In this document: piece by piece, positions 1-10,300 of the stretch
How the letters are laid out: the number at the start of each line of letters is the position of its first letter
How positions within the stretch are numbered: the stretch's first letter is position 1
Source of the DNA: Gammaproteobacteria bacterium
Lineage (GTDB): Bacteria; Pseudomonadota; Gammaproteobacteria; Poriferisulfidales; Oxydemutatoraceae
Assembly (NCBI GenBank): GCA_028817225.1
Contig: JAPPQC010000027.1
Coordinates: forward strand, 1 to 64,000
Direction: 5' to 3'
Length of the DNA: 64,000 bases
Position numbers and translations under genes: made by a program
The notes under the pieces: generated by a model
Told to the model about the DNA's origin: nothing
Databases searched by the model: none
What the model saw: the letters and a program-made list of their open reading frames with translations, nothing else

Positions 1-40
1 CGCCGGAACGGGCGCCTCATGGTACGCCGGCCTGTCATTC

Positions 41-67
41 GGGCCGCCCGGCTGAGGGCGGCCCTTT
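41..67 (+). terminator. Rho-independent terminator-like hairpin
   Basis: A perfect 9-bp stem (GGGCCGCCC / GGGCGGCCC) with a 6-nt loop is followed directly by TTT. It would end a plus-strand transcript coming from outside the window. The short T run makes it a moderate call, and the hairpin could also act on the minus-strand gene that ends at 102. Confidence 0.5.
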
Positions 68-101
68 CAACTCAACCAGTCATGCCCGGCAACGCCCAGA
101 A

Positions 102-725
102 TCACACAACCGGGAAGAAAATGAGTTTGGCGAGTCCGGCAATTATGGTGATGAGTCCGACAACGATGGCGACCCCAAGCGTGCCCACAATCCATTTGAT
201 GGATTTTAAATCGCTTTCCATTACGCCCATGCGGGTTTCCACATTGCCGATTCGCTCCATTGCTTTGCCGTGCAGTTTGTCCATCTGCCCCATGGCTTCG
301 CCGTGCAGTTTGTCCATCCGCTCCATGGCTTCGCCGTGCAGTTTGTGCATCTCTGCCTTGGTCGCCATGTGGTCCATGTGCGCTTGCATAACATCCATGC
401 GCGCCATGGCTTCGCCGTGCAGTTTGTGCATCTCCGCCCTGGTTGCGTCTATCCGCCCCATGGCTTCCCCGTGCAGTTTGTGCATCTGCGCGACGGTTGC
501 GTTCATATCCGCCTTGGTTGCCATCCTCTCCATGGCTTCCCCGTGCAGTTTGTGCATCTGCATAGTGGTTGCAGCCATCTGCTCCCTGGTTGCAAGATGA
601 TTCATGCGTTCCTGCAGAACCTCAAATTGCGGGTGCGGCGGCGTGACGGGCTCCACCTTTTCGGTGAGAGGCTCGACTTTGCGGTGCTGGCCGGGCAGCG
701 GTTTCTTTTTTTGCGTCGTCATCAT
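102..725 (-). CDS. Coiled-coil repeat protein with C-terminal membrane anchor
   Basis: Unrecognised protein of 207 residues. The start at 725 is chosen because GGAGG lies 7 nt upstream; an upstream in-frame TTG at 743 would overlap that ribosome site. The N-terminus is basic and proline-rich. The middle is a methionine-rich helical region built on the phrase HKLHGEAM, repeated with 11- to 27-residue spacing. About residues 176-203 form one hydrophobic segment beginning IKWIVGTLGVAIVVGL, so the protein is probably tail-anchored with the coiled coil in the cytoplasm. The short helix plus terminal anchor resembles XhlA/DUF1640-type small proteins in layout only; no function can be assigned. It stands alone on the minus strand. 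Confidence 0.7.
   Translation of the reverse strand: MMTTQKKKPLPGQHRKVEPLTEKVEPVTPPHPQFEVLQERMNHLATREQMAATTMQMHKLHGEAMERMATKADMNATVAQMHKLHGEAMGRIDATRAEMHKLHGEAMARMDVMQAHMDHMATKAEMHKLHGEAMERMDKLHGEAMGQMDKLHGKAMERIGNVETRMGVMESDLKSIKWIVGTLGVAIVVGLITIIAGLAKLIFFPVV
246..557 (-). repeat. In-frame HKLHGEAM repeat tract
   Basis: Six copies of a K/HKLHGEAM-like block lie inside the coiled-coil gene. The last three are spaced exactly 33 nt apart (11 residues, a hendecad coiled-coil period). The earlier ones are 18, 24 and 27 residues apart. The near-identical DNA of the blocks indicates recent expansion by slippage or unequal exchange. Confidence 0.8.
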
Positions 726-743
726 TGGATGTCCTCCAAACAA

Positions 744-1176
744 GGTTCAAGATTTATCGAGAACCCAATTTGGAGGAGTTTGCAAGGCTTGGCGCGCGCA
801 AGCCGACAAGCGGTAGCATTTGGCCGACGAATGACCGTTGGGCGGCCCAGGCGCCGCCGCGCCACCGGATGCGAACAATTTGTCAATGCGCCGTTGTTCA
901 TGGATTCATTGTAAGCACATCACAGCGCCCCTGCACGGCCAAAAATCGCGCTTTCCGGCCAAAAAACAGCCAAGTGTATGAAGCGGCAATCAATCTCTTC
1001 TGACGAACGGCGTACGCGGGATGGAGGGGCAAAACACGGGGCACGGGGCAGGGCGGTCAGGCGGGCCGCGCCGCGCTCCTGCACCCCGCGCCCGCGCCCG
1101 CACCCCGCGCCGTGCCGCCATTTTTCGGCGTTGCGGCGGCCTTTGCGCGCCCGGAATCGCCTGTCGGGCGGCGGTT
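744..1176. other. Intergenic region without a supportable gene
   Basis: Between the minus-strand coiled-coil gene and the plus-strand giant gene. No ORF here has a convincing start or recognisable product. A stretch near 808-837 (GACAAGCGGTAGCATTTGG and following) closely resembles one at 45598-45626, also upstream of a minus-strand gene. The rest, about 1060-1170, is low-complexity GC-rich sequence. Confidence 0.5.
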
Positions 1177-1205
1177 TTGCAATGGCGGCGGGGGCGGGAT
1201 ATAAT
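1177..1205 (+). promoter_or_regulatory. Sigma-70 promoter of the giant repeat gene
   Basis: TTGCAA (-35, 1177-1182), a 17-bp spacer and a perfect TATAAT (-10, 1200-1205). Transcription would start near 1212, leaving about 94 nt of leader before the ATG at 1306. Confidence 0.65.
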
Positions 1206-1305
1206 TGCCCGCGCCCGGAACGGTCTCGTTGCACGGGGCGCCCGCGAGCAAGGCCGCGAAGGTTGCGGCGGGAAACGCGAGATTCGTTATAACAAACAGG
1301 GCTGA

Positions 1306-4300
1306 ATGAAAATGAGAAATCATTGCATTGACATCTTTGCCGACCGGCGAGGCGCTCAGGCGCTGGCCGGGCGCACCGCCGCCGCCGGGCGCGGAGCCAA
1401 CTCCGCCGTCAGCAAGATGATTCATGCGCCGGCAAGATTCGCCGTTGCCACCGCCGCCGCGTTTTGTCTTTATCTGCTGGCGCCGCAGGCGGCCAATGCA
1501 CAGGCTTATTCCTGCTCCCACATGGTGACCGCCGGCACCGTCAGCATCTGCATCTCCGGCGACAACGGCGACCGGCGCACCGCCAGCACCGGCCTGCAAC
1601 TGGCCGAGGGCGACAATGCCGTCGTCTCGGTTCGCGCCCACGGCCTGACAGCCGGCAGTTTGAGCGTAACCCTGAATCTCGGCGGCGGCGGCAGTTCAAG
1701 CACCGATATCCGGCGCTCCGCCGGCCTTGTCTTTAACCTGACTGTGGCTGACCCGGAGGTCCTCAGGAGCTTCTTCATTGAGGATGACGCGAACATGGAG
1801 TCCGATGAGACCGCCTTTTTCAGCATTACGGACGCCAACATCGTGGAAACAAGCACCACTCCCCCCTCTTTCTCTCGCGGCACGCCAAACAGCGTAAACT
1901 TCGGCATCATTTCCAACGACGCCCGCACCATCACCGTCACCGGCCCGGCCACCATCACCGAGACCAACAGCAATGTCCAGAGCAGCGACTACACCATCAC
2001 CCGCGCCGGCACCGCCTTCGGCGCCGCCACCGATGTTAACTGGAGGGTAATCCACGGCACCACCACCGACGCCGACTTCAGCGCAACCAACGGCACGGTC
2101 AGTTTCGCCGCAGGCGACGCCACCAAGGCATTCCAGCTCACCGTCATCGGCGATGGCACATTGGAAAGTGATGAAACTTTCACTGTCCAGGTCAGCGTGG
2201 CCGACCCTCTCGGTGACGGCGGCACCAATTACGGCGCCGCCGCCGCCACCACCATCAACGACGACGACGGCTACACCCTTGCACCGGCCGGCCTGACTCC
2301 CGTCGGCTTTGGCATTGACGAGGGCGCGGTTGCAGCCAGCCGCACCCTCGCCGTCCGCTACACCGCCGACGACGGCAGCACCGCGTTGCGAGCACCGGCC
2401 ACCATCACCCTCGAACTCACCGGCGAGGCGCAAGGCCACCTCAATACCGCCACCAGCGGCTATCCGTCGGGCCTGCTGTCCGAGCGTGCCGCCACCGTGG
2501 CCGATGATTTCGCCTCCGCCAGCGTCACCTGCACCATCCCGATGGGCACCGCCCACAATGCCATCGCCGAGTGCGTCCTGCCGGCCGTCACCGACGACAC
2601 CCTGTCCGAGCGCGTGGAGCATTTCAGCGTGGCCCTGTCCGGCGGGCCGACCGGCGTGCAATACGGCGCCAAGCAGTTCCACTTCATCCGCGCCTCCGAC
2701 CCCATCCGGATGCGCGTGGACCAGGCCTCGTACACCGCCGGGGAGGGCACCGCCACCACCGTGCGCATACACTTCGACGGCACGGCTGCCGGCACCACCG
2801 TTCCCTCCGGCCTCACCCAGTTCCGCATGCTGTTTGACAACGGCCCCGACAACCTCGGCGCCGCCACCCTCTCCGAGAACTACCGGCTGGAGTCGCCGCC
2901 CTTAGCCGACGGCCTCGTCCTGCTCGGCGCTATGCCGGTGTGGGAGCGCACGAACAAATACTACGATGTTGAAACCTGCATCATCTTGGCGAGCTGCGGC
3001 AGCGTGGAAGACACCACCGCCGAGGTGGATGATGTGCAGACCTGGCAGTTGCGCGGTTTCCACGATGTGCCGGTGAGTTGGGAGATAACCGGCGGCGACA
3101 GCGACAACGACGGCACCTTCCAGATTACCTTCATTGACGACGACCCCACCGAATGGACGGTGCGCGCGCGCGGCGGCGGCATCGCCACCGAGGATGTGAA
3201 CGAGGACGCCGCGGCCATCGCTTTGCCCACCACTCCCGACACCGGCAGCGACCACGCGAACACCATGTATTTCCGCTTCGTCAACCACCAGTTTGCGGCG
3301 CGCGGCGATACAACCCTGACCTACTGCCTGCGCGGCACTGCCACCGGCGGCACTGCGGCGCAGGTGGCGGCCAGCCCGACGGAATATGACTACACCTGGC
3401 CCGCAGGCTACGACCCGGATTCCACCTCCGCCGCCGCCGCCGAATACCCCGGCAGTTGCAACACCGGGCGCGGCGATTTCGCGATTCCCGCCGGCAACCA
3501 GGTTTACCGCCTCGGCATCACGCTGAACAACGACAGCCTGAACGAGGGCGATGAGACCATCATTCTGGAAATCGTCAACGCCGCCGAGACCGGCTACCCG
3601 GTGCTGGTGGACAACAACGACAATGATCCGATGGATGCGACGAACATGCAAACGCACATCGCCACCCGCACCATCAAGGACAACGACGCCATCAGCGTCA
3701 GCATCGCCAACCGCGGCGTTGACTCCGACGGCAACGCCGCCAACGGCTTTCAGATACCGGAAGGCCGCAACGCCGAGTTCACGGTAACCCTCAGCGCCGC
3801 CGCCGACGGCGATGTCATCGTGGCCTGGACCATCGGCGGCGATGTGGGGCCTGGAGACTACACCGGCACGACCGACGGCACGATTACGATAGCCGCCGGC
3901 CTCACCGAAGGCGTCATTTCCATTCCGCTGACCGACGACGCCGACAGCGCCAGCGAAGACCTGACGGTAACCCTGTCGGCCACCGACTCCGACCACACCG
4001 CCCCCGGCACGATTGCGCGCAGCGGCACGGCCAGCCAGCAGAGCGCCACGCAGGCAGTCATTACCTTCGCCGCCGCGCGCGCGCTGACGCTGACGCTCCT
4101 TGACGGCATGGGCGGCAACGCGGCCACGACTTCCATCATCGCCGAGAGCGACAGCGACGCCGCCATCTGGTACAGGGCCGCCATCGCGTCCGGCGGCACG
4201 CCCTTCACCAACCCCGCCGAACTCCGGTGGACCGTCACCCCCGGCGACCCGTCCGTCAGCACACGCTCGGCGACCGCCGCCAACGACTTTGCCGCCGTAT

Positions 4301-7300
4301 CAGGCACCGTAACCATGCCCGCGATGCCGACAACGCAGGTTGAGTTTTCCATCACGCTCGCGGGCGACAACCGCAACGAAGACACCGAGTATTTCACCGT
4401 GCAGGTCGGCGCCGCCGACGCCGACGCCGAGAGCGGCACGCGATCCAGCGACGGCGTGACCGGCGGCATTCGTGATGATGACCAGGTGCGTATCACGCTG
4501 AGCGGCGGGCGCAGTTTCCCGGAGGGCAGCACCGATGTGGATGTGGTGGTGGATTTTGACGCGGAACTGACTCTTCCTTTTGCTGTGCAGTTGCTGATTT
4601 TTAGAGATCCTGACAGAAATTCTACGGTCGTGAATCCCGCCCACAATGCCATTGAACTTGGTACGGACCTTACCACCGGGAATGGCTATCTTTCTGCGAC
4701 GCCCCTTCCCCTGATCGGGCGTTCGCAGATTCATACCCTTTTCCTGGTCCCCGCGGGAGCAACCACCGCGGCACTCACGGTGGCCGGTCTTGCGCCCCCA
4801 TTCGTTGATCTAACAGCCCCGCCCTCTTTCCACGGGATTGCCGACGACAATGTTAACGAGGCGGACGAGATGTTCTGGATTGCGGTCAATTCTGACTTCA
4901 GTTCCGACGGTTTCGGCGACGGCAGCGGCGTCTGGGGCGATGTTGATTTCCCCGACAATCTGGAGCCTTACACCGTGCTGGATGTCAACCCGATTACCAT
5001 CACCGTAACCGCGACGGCGGCCACCGTTGCCGAGGGCCAGTCGGTGCAGTTTGATGTCATGTTGACAGGCGCATCGGGCGGCTCGGACGGAAACTTTGAT
5101 GTGCTCTACACGCTGGGCGGACTCGGCGCAGGCATCACCCCGCGCGACTCCGGCAATGGCCGCCTGCAGTTCAGGCGGGCGGATGAAATCAACAACACGC
5201 CAATCACGGACACAGTAACTGTCGCTGTTCCGTTCACAGACGACCGGGGCAGCAGCAGTGAGCCTTCAATGCTGACCCTTACAGTAACCGATGTGGTAAA
5301 ACAGCCCACTGATTCGTTCATTGTATCTCCTTCGGGTTTCCATCCAACAGGCGGAGAGGAAAGAGACTTCGCCGCCGGTGAAATCACCATCCCGTCCGCA
5401 CCGGACAACCAGGCGTCGGTTGCCGTGCAATGGGTGGACTTCGCGCATGAATTCACGCTGTCCAACCCGCCGGCCACTCTTGCCGAACCCGCCGCGGCGC
5501 AGGGCACCTCGGCGACCTACACCGTCATACGCGGAGGCCCGGCCCCGAACCTTGCGAACCCGCTTGAGATTACCTGGAGCATACAGACCACCGGCGCCGC
5601 CGTCGCCGAAGACTTTGACGGCGCCACCGGCAGAGTGATGTTCAGCGGCAGCGAGACCTCGAAAGAATTCCACATCTACGCCGCCGCCGACAGCCTGAAC
5701 GAGCCGTCCGAGAGTTTTGCAATCCGTTTCAGCGTTGACCCCGCCGCCGCCTCGTCCGCAGGCGGCGTCTCGCTGCCCGGCGCGCACGGCGCCGTCATCA
5801 CCGACAACGCCGATGACGCCATTGCGGTCACCATCTCGCGCGATGCCGGCACGCCGGCTTCGGTTGCCGAGAGCAGCGCCGCCGCGACATTCCACATTGC
5901 GCTGTCGGGCGGCGTGCGCACCGGCGCGGTTACCGTGCCGTTTGAATTCTCCGGCCTTGCCGAACCCGACTTCAATATCGTGACCCCCACCGGCATTGCC
6001 GCGAACGCGCTCGGCGGCGAGGTTGTCTTTGCCGCCGACGGCATGCAGGCGGCGAATGATTCGATGCCTGTGCATGTGCGGTTTCCGGACAACGACCTGA
6101 ACGAGGCCGCCAGAATGCTGACGCTGACGGGCGCCGCGGCGGGCGCCACGGGCCTGCGCAACGCCGGCGGCGGCGCGACAGGCTATGTCTCCGCCGACGC
6201 CGCCGCCACCAGCACCGGCACCGCCACCGTCACCATCACCGACGACGACGCCATCTCCGCCGGCATCGCGGTCATCAGCGCCGACGCCGGCACCGCCACA
6301 GGCCACCAGTTGGCGGAAACCACCTTCGCCGAGTTCCGGATTACGATGGACCACGCCAGCGCCGCCGATGCGAGGGTTCAATATGCCATCGGCGGCGATG
6401 TGGAGGCCGCCGACTACGCCGGCGCGACCACGCGCACGGTGGTCATACGCGCCGGGCAGACCTCGGCGGTGGTAATCATCGAGATTCTCGCCGACGCCGA
6501 CACCGACGCGGCCGAGACGATGACGGTGGGGTTGACCGAGGGCGGCCACTCCGCCGCCGGCGCGATTGCGCGCAGCGGCAACGCCGGCGAGCAGAGTGTT
6601 ACGGTGCAGATTACCGAGTTGATGACGGTGCGCACACTGGGAGTGGAGCGTGTCGGCGAGTTTTATGTTGACGAGACCGACGGCACGGTCATGGCCGATT
6701 ACCGGGCGCGCGTCGCCTCCGGCGACCCGTTCACCGGCGCCGCCGACCTGCGGTGGGTTGTTACCCACGGCGATGCGTCTGTCAGCACCCGATCCGCCAC
6801 CACCGCCGAGGACTTTGCTGGCGACAGCATTTCGGGCACCTTCCGGATCAACTCCGGCACCGGCGAGACGGCCGATTTTGCGGTGCCCATCGCAGGTGAC
6901 AACCGCAATGAAGACACCGAGTATTTCACCGTGAATGTCGGCGCCGTCAACCCCGGCGGTGACAGCGGCACGAACCCCACCACGACGGGCGCGGTCAGGG
7001 GCATCCGCGATGATGACCGGGTGGAAATCACGCTGAGCGGCGGCGGCAGGCACCCTGAAAGCGGCCCGGCGGACGAACAGGCGTATCTGCATGTGGATTT
7101 CGGCGCGGAACTGACCCGTGATTTCCTCGCGCGGATTCAGATTTTAAGAGGGAGCAGCACACGTTCGAACCCCGACAACAAAGTTGTTGACACCAACGAG
7201 CGCGACACTGGAAATTTCTGGACCGGCACCGCCCCTAACGTTTTCATCATTTCACAGCTCAATGCCGCCTGGCTGGTTCCTGCAGGAGCAACCACTGCCT

Positions 7301-10300
7301 CATTCCGGCTCAACACTTTCATGGAGGACAACCTGAACGAGGCGGATGAGACGTACTGGGCACGACTGAACCCCGAGAGCACCGGCGCACATGGATACTT
7401 TTCTCCGGCTACCGGTCGTGCCGAGAATGCCGATGGCGCCTGGGGCGAGGTTGTCTTCGTTGTCGCTTCGCAGACCTACATCATCGCGGACGACGACCCG
7501 ATTGAGATTACCGTAACTGCGGCGGCGGACGCCGTTACCGAAGGCCGGTCGGTGCAGTTTGACATCACGCTGACGGGTGCTGCCGATGGCGCGGACGGAA
7601 ACTTTGATTTGCTCTATACGCTGGACGGGCCTGCCGGCGTCATGCCGGCTGACTCCGGCGGCGGCAGTCTGGAGTTCAGACGCAGAAGTGAAGCATTGGG
7701 CACGCAAACCGCCGGCACAGTAACCGTTACCATCCCGTACACAAACACGCTGGGTGATGGCGACGAGGCTTCAACACTGACCTTCAGGATAAACGATGTG
7801 GTGGAACAGTTCACACCGCCGGTGGTGACCCCCTTCGGGGATCTTTCCGGGCATGGCGAGCAAGTGGATTACGCCATCGGCGTCATCACCTCAACCGTGC
7901 CGCAGGCGTCGGTAACGGTAACCTGGACGGACGACACGCCCGACCATGTGTTCACGCTGTCCAGCCCGCCCGCCACGATTGCCGAACCTGCCGCAGCGCA
8001 GGGCGCCCCGGCGGTCTTCACGGTGATGCGCGCCGGCCCGGATGTGGCGACGACCATCGGCGTTACCTGGAGCATACAGACGGCAGGCGCCGCCGCCGCG
8101 GACTTTGACGGCGCCACACAGGGCAGCCTGATGTTCTTCGGCAGCACGACGACGATGGTCTTCACTGTCAACGCCGCCGTTGACAACCTGAACGAGGGCG
8201 ACGAGGACTTCACGATTAATTTCGCGGTCTCCGATTCCCTCGCCGCCGTGCCGCCCGCCGCGCACAGCGCGCGGATTACCGACAACGCCGATGACGCCAT
8301 CGTTGTAGCCATCTCCCGCGACGGCGCCACGCCGGCCATGATTACCGAGAGCAGCACGGCGACGGCGACATTCAACATCGTGCTGTCGGGCGGCGAGCGC
8401 ACCGGCGCGGTTACCGTGCCGTACACCTTCAGCGGCGCCGGCATCACCGCCGCCGACTTTGACATCACCGCGCCGTCGGGCATCGGGACGGGCGCCGTGC
8501 GCGGCGAGGCGGTGTTCAGCGTCCCGGTGCAGCCGAACTCAACGACGAGCAGCGTAACGATAACGCTGCAAGACGACAGCCGGAGCGAGGGCACTGAAAC
8601 GCTGACGCTGACGGGCGCCGCGGCGGGGCCTGTGGGCCTTCGCACCGCGAGCGGCGGCATGATTGGCTATGCCTCAAACGCCAACGCCGCGAGCGTCATG
8701 ATTGCCGACAACGACATGGGCCGGGTGTTTGACACGCAGCCGCCGAGTTTGCAGGGCAACATCGGCTGGGCCGCCGGTCAGCGCACGCTGTGGGTGACGA
8801 CGGACGAGGCCTACAAGGTGCTGGCGTATCCGTCGGGCGCGACGGCGTCCAGCGGCACGCCGAGCCTGACGACGCTGGATGCGCGCGGTTTCACGGTGGT
8901 AGAGAACAACGGGCTGGCGTCGGCGGCGACGCTGAGCGTGACATCGGTGCGTGTGATACCGCAAAGCCGGGCTTTTGCGCTGACGCTGGAGCGCGCGATT
9001 GGCGCCGGTGTTGCGAATGTGTATGTCGGCTACCGCCGCATCGCGGGCAACGCGATTTATGACACGGCGGTGGAAGACGGCGAGGCCGACCCGGCCATCG
9101 GGCGCAACCCGCTGCTGACGAACCCGCTGTTCATGCTGCCGATGTCGGGCAACACCGACAGCGACGGCGACGGCATGCCGGACACGGTAGAGATTGCCAT
9201 CGGCGAGAACCCGCTGGAGGCTGTTGCGCCGGAGCGCAGGCCGGCGTTTTCGCTGAGCCGCCTGGCCACGCCGAACCCGGTTGCGTATTCGGGCATTCGC
9301 GAACACGGCGTGCGGGCGCATTTGGGCTATGCGGCGACCGGCGCGGCGACGGTAACGGCGTATTACCGCAGCGACACCTTTGGTTATGACGGAACCTACC
9401 AGTGCGCCGGCAACAGCCCGTTTCCGGCGAACTACGCCGCACCGCTGTCGGAAGGCGGCTGCGCGGCGGTGGATTGGGGCGACATTGTGCCGGGCATGGA
9501 GCACACGATTGCGTGGCTTGCGAGGTCTGCGGACGGCGTCTGGTTTGTGAGGGATGGCGGCAGCAGGCTGCCGGAGCAGAGGATAGAGCGGATACCGGAA
9601 CTGAACATGGTGTCGCAGAGTCTGTTCACGACGGGCACTGCGGTGGTGGTGAGCGCGCGGCTGGAATCTGCGCCGGGCGAGACGCTGACGCTGGCGCTGT
9701 CGAGAACGCCGGTCGGGGGCGCCGCGGCGACAAGGCCGACGGTGAGCGGCGCCGGTCAGACGCTGTCGGTGACGGACACCGCACCGGTTTCTGCGGTGTG
9801 GGCGATTGACGATTTGACGGAAAGCGGCGGCGCATCGCGTCTCTACCGTCCGACCACGCCGACCGCCGGCTTCAGCGCCAACCATCCGGCATCCAACCAA
9901 TACTCGCTGGGCCTGGTGCGTCGGACGCGGGTAACGCGCATCAACGCGCCGGTGCCGCCGGTGCTGGGGCGCGGGCTTTTGTTCCGTAACAACGATGTCG
10001 GCCAATCGGTTATTGCGCTGGAGGACGGCGATACGGATCCCCATCAGCTGGAAGTACCGATAGAGAACATCGGCAACATTGGCGACACCGACCCGGGCGC
10101 CGTGGCGACGCCGCTGAACGGAGCGGTGACGGTTGACAGCATGAACTTCGTTGCCGCGTCCGGCGCCGAGCCTGCGGCTTTCCGTTTCAACATGACGGTG
10201 GGCGGCGGTCTCAGAACTGCGGGAACGAACACGGCGGCGATACAGGTTGTGGTGACGGGCGGCTATGGCGGCGTGACCACGGCGACCTACAGTTACCCGG

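Noticed and set aside
725-1003. Plus-strand ORF of 92 codons upstream of the giant gene
   Set aside because: No recognisable product, starts antisense to the coiled-coil gene, no good ribosome site.
5266-7092. Minus-strand open frame of 608 codons in the giant gene
   Set aside because: Shadow frame created by the codon bias of the Calx-beta repeats.
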